Source: Blastocatellia bacterium
GTDB lineage: Bacteria; Acidobacteriota; Blastocatellia; UBA7656; JADIYM01
Reading direction: 5' to 3'
NCBI GenBank assembly: GCA_021463145.1
Contig: JAJTWZ010000008.1
Location: 1-64,000 of the forward strand
DNA length: 64,000 bases
Every line of letters starts with the position of its first letter. The stretch's first letter is position 1. The translations under genes and the position numbers were made by a program. Shown in pieces: positions 17,458 through 27,545 of this stretch. The notes below the pieces were generated by a model. The model had not been told where the DNA came from and did not search any database. It saw only the letters and a list, made by a program, of their open reading frames with translations.

Positions 17458-17867
17458 GGCCTGATTACCATCACCTCAGTGGCCTTGATGAGGGCAAAAG
17501 CGCGCACACCCTTACGCAGTTCGAGCCGCTTGCACGAGTCTCGTGTGATGATCGAAGTGATCTCGTGCCCTCCGATGTCGATGGTCACCTGCGCAAGCAG
17601 CCCCTCGAGCTCGATGTGCGTGACGATGCCCTGAAGCTTGTTGCGCCCGCTTATGGCGTCGAGTTCCGTCGGACGGGGCGTACGCGAACGCGACGAGCGC
17701 CTGCCACCCGCGAGGCGCTGCACCTCCGAGCGCGATATCCGGTGGTGGCCTCCAGGCGTCTTCACCGATCGGGCGCTTCCCTTGTAGATCCATTGCTTGA
17801 GTGTCGTCGTGCTGACACCGATGTGCCGGGCCGCTTCGGAGAGTTTCAACATGTCCATGCCCGGCAT
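17454..17867 (-). CDS. MerR-like HTH plus Mop (TOBE) regulator of the mod operon
   Basis: 137 residues. Residues 6-52 are a MerR/excisionase-type helix-turn-helix: KLSEAARHIGVSTTTLKQWI followed by KTPGGHHRISRSEVQRL. Residues 70-137 are a single Mop molybdate-binding domain: SGRNKLQGIVTHIELEGLLA, ITSIITRDSCKRLELRKGVR, FALIKATEVMV. It would sense molybdate and control modABC, replacing classical ModE with a different DNA-binding head. It is first in the operon and overlaps modA. Starts at 17867, 17858 or 17852 are all possible; no strong ribosome site decides. Confidence 0.85.
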   Translation of the reverse strand: MPGMDMLKLSEAARHIGVSTTTLKQWIYKGSARSVKTPGGHHRISRSEVQRLAGGRRSSRSRTPRPTELDAISGRNKLQGIVTHIELEGLLAQVTIDIGGHEITSIITRDSCKRLELRKGVRAFALIKATEVMVIRP

Positions 17868-18013
17868 CGTCGGCTTCGATACCAGCCCAAGTCAACTCGT
17901 GCGGACGATTTCATACGGTTCGGATCGGTTTTCGCTTCACGATTCGTCGGCATCGACGCCGGATTCGCCGGCAAGTCCCGTCGCATTGACTGATTGGCCG
18001 TCCAGCGCCGAAG

Positions 18014-18781
18014 ATGCACGTCATGAGCGCAGATCCGTTGGCCTTCAATCGCGGCGTCATTCGGCCTGTCGAGTGCGTCAAGGCGGGGTTCGAGTCGATC
18101 AAGGGCGACTACTGGATGGTCCTCGGACTCTGCATCGTGGCGATTCTCGTCGGCAGTATCGGACCGTTCGGCATCCTTCTCGGCCCGATGATGTGCGGGA
18201 TGCACATGTGCCTTCTTCGCCGTCAGCGAGGCGAAAGAGCCGGGTTCGACGTGCTCTTCAAAGGATTCGACTTCTTCGTCCCGGGTCTGATCGTTTCGCT
18301 GCTCCAGATGGTGCCGATGCTCATCCTCGTCGTGCCGCTGTACCTCCTGATCCTCTTCCTGTTCATCGGCATTTTCGGCTTCGTGGGCGCTGTCGCGGGC
18401 GACGCGCCGCCGGTGGCCGCGCTCATCCTTCCCGTCGTGTTCGTCGTCGCCATCGTTGTGATGATTGCCGTCACGCTGGTGTCGATGATCTTCATGTTCT
18501 CGTTCCAGCTCATAGTGGATCGGCGGCTTGGCGGGTGGGATTCCGTCGTCCTCAGCGCAAGGGCGGTTCTCGGAAATCTCGGCGGCCTTTTCGGCCTGAT
18601 GATGCTGAACATGCTGATGGCCATCTGCGGGCTGTTCCTTTGCTACATCGGCGCGTTCCTGGTTATGCCGATCGGGTTCGCGGCAATCGATCAGGCTTAC
18701 CGCAGGGTGTTTCCGGAACTTCAGCTTCCACAGATGGCCCCGCCGCAGTATTCGCCGCAGCAACATCCGTGGATGGGCTGA
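18014..18781 (+). CDS. multi-pass membrane protein, unknown function
   Basis: 255 residues with five or six hydrophobic helices (about residues 36-62, 95-135, 136-165, 205-235). The N-terminal part (VIRPVECVKAGFESIKGDYW) and the GFDVLFKGFDFFVPGLIVSLL segment resemble DUF975 or glycerophosphodiesterase-membrane-domain proteins, where a helical bundle follows an amphipathic start. The C-terminus is Pro/Gln-rich (PPQYSPQQHPWMG). A second ATG at 18023 is an equal start candidate. Function not known. Confidence 0.75.
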   Translation: MHVMSADPLAFNRGVIRPVECVKAGFESIKGDYWMVLGLCIVAILVGSIGPFGILLGPMMCGMHMCLLRRQRGERAGFDVLFKGFDFFVPGLIVSLLQMVPMLILVVPLYLLILFLFIGIFGFVGAVAGDAPPVAALILPVVFVVAIVVMIAVTLVSMIFMFSFQLIVDRRLGGWDSVVLSARAVLGNLGGLFGLMMLNMLMAICGLFLCYIGAFLVMPIGFAAIDQAYRRVFPELQLPQMAPPQYSPQQHPWMG

Positions 18782-18891
18782 GGCCGCCGTAACTGCCACA
18801 AGGCCGCTGCTGGCCGCGGGACACGGACTGACGATCTGGCCGGCCGGGAAAGCTCGAGTAGCACCGGCCGTTGCAGTCTCGGAAACGCGGA

Positions 18892-19458
18892 TCAGTTGAG
18901 CTGAAACGAGCTGAAATAATTGCCGATGTCCGGAGCTGCAACGTCCGCGGCTGCCGAGCCCACCATCACGAGGTAGACGCGGGTTCGTACAAGGTAGTAC
19001 CGCGCCTGCATGACCGTTTGCCCGTCCGCAGACTCGGCGATGATCTCGATGCCGGGATGGCCGTCTATCTCGATCTGCTGGCGGCTGGCCTTCTCGACGA
19101 ACCCGGCTCCACTGATGAATCCACTGGCGGTATCGGAGAGAAACTCCGCCGCCGATTTCGACATCGTCCCTGGCACGTCGTAGTAAATCACGCTCGCTAA
19201 TCGATTTGCCGCCACGCAACTCGCAAGGTGCATCGTGATCGGACCCACTTCGGTTGGGGTCGACTTTGTGTCCAGGGTCGGGGTGCCCGGCATGAGCACG
19301 CTGAATCGACCCTCCACGGACTTGTAGATACTCCATCCCTGAACCGCGCCGCTCGCGGTCGAGGGTGGGGCCGCGATCGTCAGGAGAGCAATCGACGAGA
19401 GTGCAAACGAAGCGAACCGTCGAATCGGGACAGGGATCTGCAGTCGCGCGTGTGCCAT
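18892..19458 (-). CDS. secreted protein of unknown function
   Basis: 188 residues. The ATG at 19458 has AGGAG upstream and opens a signal peptide (RRFASFALSSIALLTIAAPP). The mature protein starts with WSIYKSVEGRFSVLMPGTPT, a motif shared by many small secreted proteins of soil bacteria that resemble PsbP/DUF1795-type folds. It contains one cysteine. Divergent from the 19529 gene with 70 bp between. No enzyme motif seen. Confidence 0.7.
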   Translation of the reverse strand: MAHARLQIPVPIRRFASFALSSIALLTIAAPPSTASGAVQGWSIYKSVEGRFSVLMPGTPTLDTKSTPTEVGPITMHLASCVAANRLASVIYYDVPGTMSKSAAEFLSDTASGFISGAGFVEKASRQQIEIDGHPGIEIIAESADGQTVMQARYYLVRTRVYLVMVGSAAADVAAPDIGNYFSSFQLN

Positions 19459-19528
19459 GAAGGAACTCCTCGGCTGTGGCTTGGAAATCGGGCCGCCCTG
19501 ACGGCAACCAGTCGTATAGTACCAAACG

Positions 19529-20233
19529 ATGTCGCGTCGATTCCTTTCGCCCCTCGAAGGAATGTGCGTAGCCGGACTCGCCGGGCTGCTCGGCACGCTT
19601 GCGGGTCTGCTCGTGGGTGGACCCGTCGGAGCGTTGGCCGGCGGAATCGTCGCTGGAGTCCACGGCGCCATCGCCGGCTGGCGTGGGGTATACGACTGGC
19701 GGCACCCGCGTGGATGGTTCGCGCTGGTCGCCGACTCGACGTGGGGACTTGTCGGCACGGCGCTCGGGACGCTGCTCATCGTTGCAAACATTGCGATGCC
19801 GTCGGCGAACCTGGAAAGCGAACTGACTTGCCGGCGGAACCGGCACCTGCACAACGGCGGTTTCTCGATCCGGCGAGGCTTCGCCTTCACGCTCGGATCG
19901 GCGATCAGCAACGCCGACCCGAACGGTTACGGGCTCAACGACGAGTTCCTGTCCAGACACGAAGAACTGCACGTCTGGCAGAACCGGATCTTTGGGCCGT
20001 TGTTTCAGCTTACCTACGTCCTGTGGGCGCTCGCGGGGGTAGTGGTCGCCGCCCTCGTCTGGCTGCGGCACCGGGACGTACCACTCAGGAAGCTCATCGA
20101 GACGGCGTGCTATTACAACAACCCGTTCGAGTATTGGGCTTATCGAAACGACGGAAACTGGCCCCCTCGCGGCGCTCATCCGCTGCTTGCGTGGAGCGGG
20201 CCTGAGAGCGACCGAACTGGCGCGCAGTTATGA
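19529..20233 (+). CDS. membrane protein with HEELH motif
   Basis: 234 residues. Two Gly/Ala-rich hydrophobic segments at the N-terminus (glycine-zipper-like, about 12-48), another near 75-95 and a strong helix near 160-185. Between the last two, a cytoplasmic or periplasmic stretch contains SRHEELHVWQNRIFGP, an HExxH-like sequence typical of zinc sites, and the C-terminus has NNPFEYWAYRNDGNWPP. Similar membrane proteins are known from other bacteria without function. TATAGT ends 8 bp before the ATG and no Shine-Dalgarno is present. Confidence 0.72.
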   Translation: MSRRFLSPLEGMCVAGLAGLLGTLAGLLVGGPVGALAGGIVAGVHGAIAGWRGVYDWRHPRGWFALVADSTWGLVGTALGTLLIVANIAMPSANLESELTCRRNRHLHNGGFSIRRGFAFTLGSAISNADPNGYGLNDEFLSRHEELHVWQNRIFGPLFQLTYVLWALAGVVVAALVWLRHRDVPLRKLIETACYYNNPFEYWAYRNDGNWPPRGAHPLLAWSGPESDRTGAQL

Positions 20234-20320
20234 CGGCAAGGCCGGCCCGCGCCCTCGTGCGCGACGCGGGCGAGGCCGCGCTATTCGTCAATGGGGAATC
20301 GATCACGAGAACCCGGCCGC

Positions 20321-22363
20321 CTACCAGATAGAACAGCGCGCCGCGTCGGCGCGCACCATCGCCGACCCTGCCTTGCATCCGAACGCCTTCGCGAATGCCG
20401 GAAGGTTCGAAAGCGGACCGTTCACCCGATACTTCGAAGGCGGGTGCGGATCCGTGTCCACGAGCAGCTTCGAGTACTCGGAGCGCGAGTTCTCGGCCCA
20501 CACCTGGGCCCAGCCGAGGAAGAAGCGCTGCTCGGCAGAAAGCCCATCGATATCGGCCGGCCGCGGCTTGCCAGCGAGCGACTTCTGAAACGCAAGGAAC
20601 GCGATCGTGACGCCTCCGAGGTCAGCGATGCTCTCGCCAAGCACCAGATCGCCCTTCACCCTGGAGCCTTCGATCGTGTAGCCGGAGAACTGATCCGAGA
20701 CGCACTTTGCCCGGTCCGTGAAGTTCTTCCTGTCAGCCTCCGTCCACCAGTTCCGCAGGTTGCCCTTTGCGTCGAACTGGCCACCTTCATCATCGAAGCC
20801 GTGCGTCAACTCGTGGCCAATCACCGCTCCAATGCCTCCATAGTTGACCGCGTCGTCCGCGAGCGGATCGAAGAACGGCGGCTGGAGGATGCCTGCTGGA
20901 AACGCGATCTCGTTGAGTAGCGGGTTGTAATAGGCGTTGACCGTCGGCGCCGTCATCCCCCATTCGTGGCGATCGACGGGCCTTCCGATCTTCGCCAGAT
21001 CGCGCGCCGTGGCGAATTCGGTAGCCCGCATCACGTTGAGCACGAAAGGTCCGCGATCGATTCGAAGGCTCGAATAGTCCTTCCACTTGTCCGGATAGCC
21101 GATCTTGTCGACGATCGCGTCGAGCTTTGCATAGGCCTGCTGGCGCGTCGCGTCGCTCATCCAGTCGAGCGCGGCGAGGCGCTCGCGCATCGCGGCTTTC
21201 AGATTCTTCACCATCGCGAGAGCGCGCGCTTTCGCCTCCGGCGTAAACGCCTTTGCCACGTACAACTGCGCCAGAGCGTCGCCGAGAAAGTTGTCGGTGG
21301 CCGACACCCGCCGCTTCCAGAGCGGACGCAACTGGGGCGTGCCCTGTAGTGTCCTGCCGTTGAAGTTGAACCCTTCTTCGACGAACCCGGTCGACAGGTA
21401 CGGCGCGAGGGCATCGAGAAGCCGCCAGCGCAGGTACGACTTCCAGTCATCGAGCGAGACTGCGGCGATCTGGCGATCCATCTGCCTGAAGAACTCGGGC
21501 TGGGCGACGTTGATGTCTCCGATGCGCTTTGCCCCGAGTCCCTTGAAGTAATCCGGCCACGAGAAGCGCGGAGTGAGTGCCGCCAGCGCTCGCTCATCCA
21601 TCTTGTGGTAAAGCGCGTTCGGATCGCGCATCTCCACAGCCGTCATCGACATTTCGGCAAGCGACGTTTCAATGGCAAGGACGGCTTTGGCTCGCGCGGC
21701 GGCGCGCGGAGCGTCATCGCCAGCGAGAACGAACACCCTTGCGACGTGCTTCTCGTACTCGGCGCGTATCGTGCGTGTCCGGTCGTCATCCTTGAAGTAA
21801 TAGTCGCGCTCGGGCAATCCGAGCCCGCCCTGCCTGGCCTCGCCGATCACGGAAGTCGTGTCCTTGGCGTCCTGAGTGGAGCCAAAGGCGAACATCGCAT
21901 CGATGCCGTACCGGTGCAGGTACGCCACAACCGAATTCAGGTCACTCACCGTCCGGATCGTGTCGATCCGGACGAGGTCTGCCCCGAGCGGCGTGAGTCC
22001 GCTGGCGTCGATCCGCGCCATGTCCATTCCGCTCGCGAAGAAATCGCCGAGCTTGCGCTCGATCGATCCCTGGCGCGACGACGCGTTCGCGGCGGCATTC
22101 TCGAGAATCTGTTTCAGTTGGTTCTGGTTGTTGTCGGCAAGCTTGTCGAACGCCCCCCACGAAGCCTGCTCGCCCGGAATGGGGTTGCGCTTCATCCAAC
22201 CCCCGTTCGCATAGGTATAGAAGTCATCGCAAGGCTTGCACGCGGCATCCAGATTGGCCGTGTCGAAGCCACGGCCGTCGCCAGCCGCCATTGTTGGAGC
22301 AACCGAACCGAAGGCGGCGGCCGCCGCGACGAGAGCCGCGCCAACGCGGCGACGAGCATTCAT
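20321..22363 (-). CDS. M13 family (neprilysin/PepO-like) zinc metallopeptidase
   Basis: 680 residues with a signal peptide (RVGAALVAAAAAFGSVAPTM). Peptidase_M13_N spans about 40-420 (CDDFYTYANGGWMKRNPIP is the conserved start). The catalytic part has AVIGHELTHGFDDEGGQFD (HExxH), GESIADLGG (third zinc ligand, Glu) and the final CSIW, matching the CxVW end of the family. Secreted or periplasmic, it cleaves peptides of limited length. GAGAGG lies upstream of the ATG. Confidence 0.95.
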   Translation of the reverse strand: MNARRRVGAALVAAAAAFGSVAPTMAAGDGRGFDTANLDAACKPCDDFYTYANGGWMKRNPIPGEQASWGAFDKLADNNQNQLKQILENAAANASSRQGSIERKLGDFFASGMDMARIDASGLTPLGADLVRIDTIRTVSDLNSVVAYLHRYGIDAMFAFGSTQDAKDTTSVIGEARQGGLGLPERDYYFKDDDRTRTIRAEYEKHVARVFVLAGDDAPRAAARAKAVLAIETSLAEMSMTAVEMRDPNALYHKMDERALAALTPRFSWPDYFKGLGAKRIGDINVAQPEFFRQMDRQIAAVSLDDWKSYLRWRLLDALAPYLSTGFVEEGFNFNGRTLQGTPQLRPLWKRRVSATDNFLGDALAQLYVAKAFTPEAKARALAMVKNLKAAMRERLAALDWMSDATRQQAYAKLDAIVDKIGYPDKWKDYSSLRIDRGPFVLNVMRATEFATARDLAKIGRPVDRHEWGMTAPTVNAYYNPLLNEIAFPAGILQPPFFDPLADDAVNYGGIGAVIGHELTHGFDDEGGQFDAKGNLRNWWTEADRKNFTDRAKCVSDQFSGYTIEGSRVKGDLVLGESIADLGGVTIAFLAFQKSLAGKPRPADIDGLSAEQRFFLGWAQVWAENSRSEYSKLLVDTDPHPPSKYRVNGPLSNLPAFAKAFGCKAGSAMVRADAARCSIW

Positions 22364-22511
22364 GGCAAGGGTGTCCTCTCGAGATCGAATACGGCGCCCG
22401 GTCGCGCTCGCGAGCGACTATCCCACGCCACCACGCGCGAACGCAAAGCCACCACGGTCTCGCGGCGCGGCGCGTTTACGGCTCCGGCATGGTCGAGTAG
22501 TCTGTCGAACG

Positions 22512-23861
22512 ATGACGGACCGATGGAAACGGTGGACGCTCGTCGCGCTTCTGCTGGCCGGGGTTTTTGTCATTGCCTTCGTTGTCCGCGCCACGTATCG
22601 GTCGGAACGCGCCTCGGCGTTCGACACGATCAACCCCTACCAGACCCGCATCGCACACAGGCAGGCGATGAGCATGCTGGACGGCGGGGGAATACTGATC
22701 CAGAAGGATGCAGACCCACAGCGCATTCAACAGATTCGGAGGCCTCCCGGCTACGCCATCTTCCTCGCGTCGATCTACGCGGTCACTGGCCCCGACCTCC
22801 GCCTGGCGCAGTTCGTCCAGATCCTGATTGACGCGATAGCCGCTGCCGGCGTCGCTGCCGTCGCCTGCTGGCTTCTGTCCTGGCGCGCTGCAATATTCGG
22901 CGGGCTCCTGTACGCGTTTTCTCCTCACCTCGCCTTCTACTCGACAGTCGTTACACCCGACGCGGCCGTGACGTGGCCAGTCCTGGCCGGAGGCGCAATT
23001 TACATCGCCGCTCATCGCCGCGAGGACCGGTGGCGATTTGCCCTGGCGGGCGCCGCGGGCGTCGCGATCGGGGCCTCGTGCTGGCTGACGGCCCAGGGCA
23101 TGACCCTGCCCTTCCTTCTTGCCGCGGCCGGCATATTGATCGCGCGTCGCGGCGAGCGGCGTCGCGCTGTATGGACCGGAACAGTTCTCGCGGCCGCCAC
23201 CGTGGCCGTCATTTCACCGCTGACAATTCGGAATGTCCTGGTCTACGGCGTTGCAGTGCCGATACGGCCGGGGCTAGGCGTGACCCTGATAGAAGGCCTC
23301 GGCGTCTATGACCAGTCGCTCCCTTCGACGGACGGCGAATTGCTGACCGACGAAGCCATCCGATTCGATCGTCCCGAATACGAAGGGGCTCTGTATCACC
23401 CGGACGGACAGGAGCGCGAGCGCGACCGCGTACGGCGCGCGCTTGACGCCATTTCACATCGGCCAGTCTGGTTTCTCGGCGTCATGGCCAGCAGGATCCG
23501 GCTGATGCTTTGCTACGACGCGGAAGGTCCGCCGGGATGGCCGGCCGACACGGCATTCGTCGGCCCGGCCGAACAGCCCGCAATCCGCTTCGTGCAGCGG
23601 ATATTCTTTCGCACGTGGCTCGTCTGGCTGCTGATTGCCGCCGGCATCTCGGCGCTCGTGCTGATGGGTGACTGGCGAATGGCACTGCTCCTGGCAACAA
23701 TCCCTGCGCACCACGTGTTGCTCCAATCGCTGCTCCTCACCGAATACAAATACACGCTGCCCATTCACGCTTGGCTGTTCATCCTGGCCGGTGCAGCGGT
23801 CGAGCTCTCGCGCGTATGGACGCGAACGGTCAGCGCCGAACCGGCAGCCGAGCCAACCTGA
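22512..23861 (+). CDS. GT39-like membrane glycosyltransferase
   Basis: 449 residues with about ten membrane helices. The N-terminal region has an RRPPGYAIFLASIYAVTG motif close to the PPGYPxFLA box of the ArnT/PMT_2 family, preceded by DGGGILIQKDADPQRIQQI in the first external loop. These enzymes use polyprenyl-phosphate sugars to glycosylate lipids or proteins outside the membrane; the acceptor is unknown. ATG at 22512 chosen from the start of the first helix (MTDRWKRWTLVALLLAGVF). TTTACG and TAGTCT with a 17-bp gap lie just upstream, the latter ending 8 bp before the ATG. Confidence 0.78.
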   Translation: MTDRWKRWTLVALLLAGVFVIAFVVRATYRSERASAFDTINPYQTRIAHRQAMSMLDGGGILIQKDADPQRIQQIRRPPGYAIFLASIYAVTGPDLRLAQFVQILIDAIAAAGVAAVACWLLSWRAAIFGGLLYAFSPHLAFYSTVVTPDAAVTWPVLAGGAIYIAAHRREDRWRFALAGAAGVAIGASCWLTAQGMTLPFLLAAAGILIARRGERRRAVWTGTVLAAATVAVISPLTIRNVLVYGVAVPIRPGLGVTLIEGLGVYDQSLPSTDGELLTDEAIRFDRPEYEGALYHPDGQERERDRVRRALDAISHRPVWFLGVMASRIRLMLCYDAEGPPGWPADTAFVGPAEQPAIRFVQRIFFRTWLVWLLIAAGISALVLMGDWRMALLLATIPAHHVLLQSLLLTEYKYTLPIHAWLFILAGAAVELSRVWTRTVSAEPAAEPT

Positions 23862-23926
23862 ACGCGCGGCGCGCCAATCCAGCCGCCAGCGAGCCAACTG
23901 ACTCGACGCAAACAACCTGGAATCGG

Positions 23927-25627
23927 TTACGCGCCCCGCACGCCATCCAGAAAAGCCTTGAGCTTCCGGCTTCTTGAAGGATGACGAAGCTTCCGCAACG
24001 CCTTCGCCTCGATCTGCCGTATTCGTTCCCTCGTCACCGCGAAGTGCTGACCGACTTCCTCGAGCGTGTGCTCGGACCCGCTGTTCTCGAGTCCGAACCT
24101 CATCTTGATCACCTTTTCTTCCCGAGGAGTGAGCGTCCTTAACACCTCGTCCGTGATCTCGCGCAGATTGGCGTTCATCACGGCTTCGGCCGGATTGAGG
24201 ATCGTCTTGTCCTCGATGAAATCACCGAGGTGCGAGTCCTCTTCTTCTCCGATCGGCGTCTCGAGCGAAATCGGCTCCTGAGCGATCTTCATTACCTTCC
24301 GGACCTTCGAGACCGGGATGTCCATCTTCCTCGCAATCTCTTCGCCCGTCGGCTCGCGGCCGAGTTCTTGCACGAGTGCCCGGCTCGTGCGGATGAGCTT
24401 GTTGATCGTCTCGATCATGTGAACGGGAATTCGGATCGTTCGCGCCTGATCGGCGATCGCGCGGGTAATCGCCTGCCTGATCCACCACGTCGCGTATGTC
24501 GAGAACTTGTAGCCCCGGCGCCATTCGAACTTGTCGACGGCCTTCATCAGGCCGATGTTGCCTTCCTGAATGAGGTCGAGAAACTGCAGTCCACGGTTCG
24601 TGTACTTCTTTGCGATCGAGACGACGAGCCGCAAGTTCGCCTCGACGAGTTCGGACTTCGCCTTGCCGGCACGCATCTCGCCGACGATGATCGTCGAAAG
24701 CAGCCGGTCCATCTGCAGCGCCGTCGCGTGATAATTCAACTCGACGTCGGCCAGCCGCTTCTCCGCGGCGCGAAGGTTGCGCTTCAGCACGCGCTCGTCC
24801 TCGTTCCACTTCTTCCGCTCGACGACGCGGCGCGCGCGATCGACCTCGCGCTTGATTACCCTGACTTCCGATACCGCGTCCCGGATTAGCGACACGAGCG
24901 ATTCCTGCACGGTCACCGTGAAGTCGATCGCCCGGATCATCTGCGAAGTCTCGACACGAAGCCGGGCGAGCCTCCGCTTCATCTTCGGCAGCTTCGCCGA
25001 TCGCTTCGGCTCCGCGAGGACCTTCTTGTACTGCAGAAGGGCCTTCTGGTGGTGCCTCCGGATGGCGGCTATCGCTTCAACCGTCTCGGCAAGCGCCGCC
25101 TCGATTTTCGCGTCCGTCAGGCCTTCCTGGTCGCTGAGAACGACGATGTCGCGAATGCTCGAGAGTCCCTTCTTGAGGTTGTCCCCTAAACGCAGAACTT
25201 CTTCGATCGCAATCGGCGATCGTGTGACGGCTTTCTGCTTCTTGAGCAGTCCGCGCTCGATGCGCTTCGCAATGGCGACTTCGCCCTCACGTGTGAGCAA
25301 CGGAACGACTGCCATCTCGCGCAGGTACATGCGCACCGGGTCGTTCGTCTTCTCGAGTGTCCCCACCGAAAGGTCGACCTCGTTCTCCTCCGCTTCGCCG
25401 CCCTCCTTCTCGAGCTCGTCGCCAGAGTCCTTGAGGAACTTTTCGTCCGACTCGCTGATCTGAATGCCTTCGGCGCCAATGACGTCGAGTATGGCCTCGA
25501 TCTCGTCAGCCGAGCTGACCTCCGGCGGCAACAGGCGATTGATGTCGTCGTAGGTCAGGTACTCCTTCTCTTTGCCCACTTCGAGAAGTTTCTCGACCTC
25601 ATCGGAGTATTTCTCGTTGATCGACAA
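23927..25627 (-). CDS. rpoD: primary RNA polymerase sigma-70 factor
   Basis: 566 residues. Region 1.1 at the N-terminus ([14 protein letters not shown]), region 1.2 [11 protein letters not shown] near residue 95, then a long non-conserved helical insert. Region 2 is complete ([40 protein letters not shown]...[13 protein letters not shown]), as are region 3 ([13 protein letters not shown]) and region 4 ([27 protein letters not shown]). It directs RNA polymerase to housekeeping promoters. It starts 19 bp after dnaG, the classical macromolecular-synthesis operon but without rpsU in front. Confidence 0.97.
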   Translation of the reverse strand: MSINEKYSDEVEKLLEVGKEKEYLTYDDINRLLPPEVSSADEIEAILDVIGAEGIQISESDEKFLKDSGDELEKEGGEAEENEVDLSVGTLEKTNDPVRMYLREMAVVPLLTREGEVAIAKRIERGLLKKQKAVTRSPIAIEEVLRLGDNLKKGLSSIRDIVVLSDQEGLTDAKIEAALAETVEAIAAIRRHHQKALLQYKKVLAEPKRSAKLPKMKRRLARLRVETSQMIRAIDFTVTVQESLVSLIRDAVSEVRVIKREVDRARRVVERKKWNEDERVLKRNLRAAEKRLADVELNYHATALQMDRLLSTIIVGEMRAGKAKSELVEANLRLVVSIAKKYTNRGLQFLDLIQEGNIGLMKAVDKFEWRRGYKFSTYATWWIRQAITRAIADQARTIRIPVHMIETINKLIRTSRALVQELGREPTGEEIARKMDIPVSKVRKVMKIAQEPISLETPIGEEEDSHLGDFIEDKTILNPAEAVMNANLREITDEVLRTLTPREEKVIKMRFGLENSGSEHTLEEVGQHFAVTRERIRQIEAKALRKLRHPSRSRKLKAFLDGVRGA

Positions 25628-25646
25628 GACCCCTACCCTCCGTCAC

Positions 25647-27470
25647 TCACCGTGGCTGTGCTGTCAGCGTCGCAAGTTCACGCCCCAGCGCCATCTTGCG
25701 CATGTACAAAGCCGACAGTCGCTCCCTCTCCGAATCGGGAGAAGCCTCGAGTTGCCGGATCTGAAGTTGTATGGATTCAAGCTCGCGTTGGAGTCCCGTT
25801 CTTCTGAGTTGCGCAAGACAGTTCCGCCGAACCGCATCGGCGAGATCCTCACCGTTCGAGAGCTTCCAGGCGTTCGTGATGTCGGCGAGTTCAGCCGTCA
25901 CCAGTGAAGCAAGATCCTGTCGTTCCGTTTCCGTGAGTTTCTCGGAGATGCCGGCATACCCGATCGACTCCCCTGCCTCGTGCGCGTGCAGCAAGGCCCG
26001 GAATATCGGCTCGGATGCTAACCCTTCAATGTCCGTGACTTCGATCTCAGGCAGTACTCGGAAGCGTACCCCTGCATCCGCGAACAGCACAACCAGAATC
26101 TGCCGCTCCAACTCCGTCATGCTTGCTCGCGGAACGACGCGCTCGCTGTCGATTCGCGGATCTCGCCGCGACGCAGCGCGACGCAGTTCCTTGCGCCACA
26201 CGTCGCCTTCGATACCCATTCGCTCGGCAACTCGTCTTGCATACTCGACGCGCTCGAGCTCGTTCTCGATCTGAGCCACGAACGGCAGCACGTCGTTCAG
26301 CGCATCGGCCTTTCCGGATGGGCGCGACACATCGTGCGACGCCATCGCCCGGTCGGTAACGTAGTCGAGGTAGGGAACCGTGTCGCGCTGCGCAGCGCGG
26401 TAAGCGTCGACACCGCGTTCCCGCACGAAAGCGTCAGGGTCCATGCCGTCCGGCAACGTCAGAACGTTTATCTTGAACCCCTGCGCGAGCAGCGTCTCGA
26501 ACGTCCGAGTCGTCGCCTGCTGCCCTGCGGTGTCCGGATCGTAATTCACGATGATCTTCGGCTTCGTCATCGAACGCTTGAGCAGGCGCGCCTGCGCCTC
26601 CGTAAGCGCGGTTCCGAGAGAGGCAACGACGTTCTCTATTCCCTCCTGCAACGGGATCGCCACATCCAGGTACCCTTCCACGAGTACCGCAAAGCCGGAC
26701 TTGCGGATCGCCTCTCGCGCCCACGTCAATCCGTAGAGGTGCCGGCCTTTCGTGTACACGGCAGTCTCGGGAGAGTTCAGGTATTTCGGCCCGTCGTCGC
26801 CCATCGTCCGCCCGCCGAACGCGATCACGCGGCCCTGCACGTCGAGAATCGGGAAAATCACCCGTCCGCGGAACCTGTCGTAGTATCCGCTCCCGCTCTC
26901 GCGTCTGGTTACGAGTCCGCTCTCCATGATCTCGTCGCGAGTCGCCCCTTTTCCCGCCAGATACGCCGACAGCGCATCCCACGAGTTCGGGGCGTAACCG
27001 ATTCGCAGCTTCTCGCGGGTCGAATTCCCGATGCCGCGGCCTTCGACGTAATCGAGCGCGCGAAGTCCTTCCTCGCCCAGGCCCAACTGGTGCTCGAAGT
27101 ACTCCGCCGCCATTGCGTTCAACTCGAACAGGCGTTTTCGCCAGACATCGGCCTTCTCGGCGCCATCACTCGGTGCAACGTCCCGGGGAATTGGTATTCC
27201 GCTCTTCTCGGCCACGACGCGAACCGCGTCGAAGAATCCCAACCCGTCCGTCCGCATGACGAAATCGAACACCGTCCCGCCAGCGCCGCACCCGAAGCAC
27301 TTGAAGATGCCCTTCCCGGGATGGACGTTGAACGACGGAGTTTTCTCGGAATGGAACGGACAACACGCTATCCAGTTCGCACCGCGCTTCTTGAGCGCGA
27401 CATAGTCCGACACGATGCGGATTATGTCGGCCTGATTGCGAACGTCGTCAGCGAAACTGCGCGGCAGCAT
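25647..27470 (-). CDS. dnaG: DNA primase
   Basis: 607 residues. The N-terminal CHC2 zinc finger is CPFHSEKTPSFNVHPGKGIFKCFGC in outline (Cys, His, Cys, Cys ligands at about 37-64). The TOPRIM core has LVEGYLDVAIPLQEG and the metal site IIVNYDPDTAG. The C-terminal helical domain binds DnaB. It makes RNA primers at the fork. Start ATG 27470 follows GGAAGA. Transcribed with rpoD. Confidence 0.97.
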   Translation of the reverse strand: MLPRSFADDVRNQADIIRIVSDYVALKKRGANWIACCPFHSEKTPSFNVHPGKGIFKCFGCGAGGTVFDFVMRTDGLGFFDAVRVVAEKSGIPIPRDVAPSDGAEKADVWRKRLFELNAMAAEYFEHQLGLGEEGLRALDYVEGRGIGNSTREKLRIGYAPNSWDALSAYLAGKGATRDEIMESGLVTRRESGSGYYDRFRGRVIFPILDVQGRVIAFGGRTMGDDGPKYLNSPETAVYTKGRHLYGLTWAREAIRKSGFAVLVEGYLDVAIPLQEGIENVVASLGTALTEAQARLLKRSMTKPKIIVNYDPDTAGQQATTRTFETLLAQGFKINVLTLPDGMDPDAFVRERGVDAYRAAQRDTVPYLDYVTDRAMASHDVSRPSGKADALNDVLPFVAQIENELERVEYARRVAERMGIEGDVWRKELRRAASRRDPRIDSERVVPRASMTELERQILVVLFADAGVRFRVLPEIEVTDIEGLASEPIFRALLHAHEAGESIGYAGISEKLTETERQDLASLVTAELADITNAWKLSNGEDLADAVRRNCLAQLRRTGLQRELESIQLQIRQLEASPDSERERLSALYMRKMALGRELATLTAQPR

Positions 27471-27545
27471 ATTTGATCTTCCGTCGAATACTTGCGCCGG
27501 GTGGCGCCGTGGATGCGTCCTGCGAAGGCGGCGAAGCGGGAGCGG

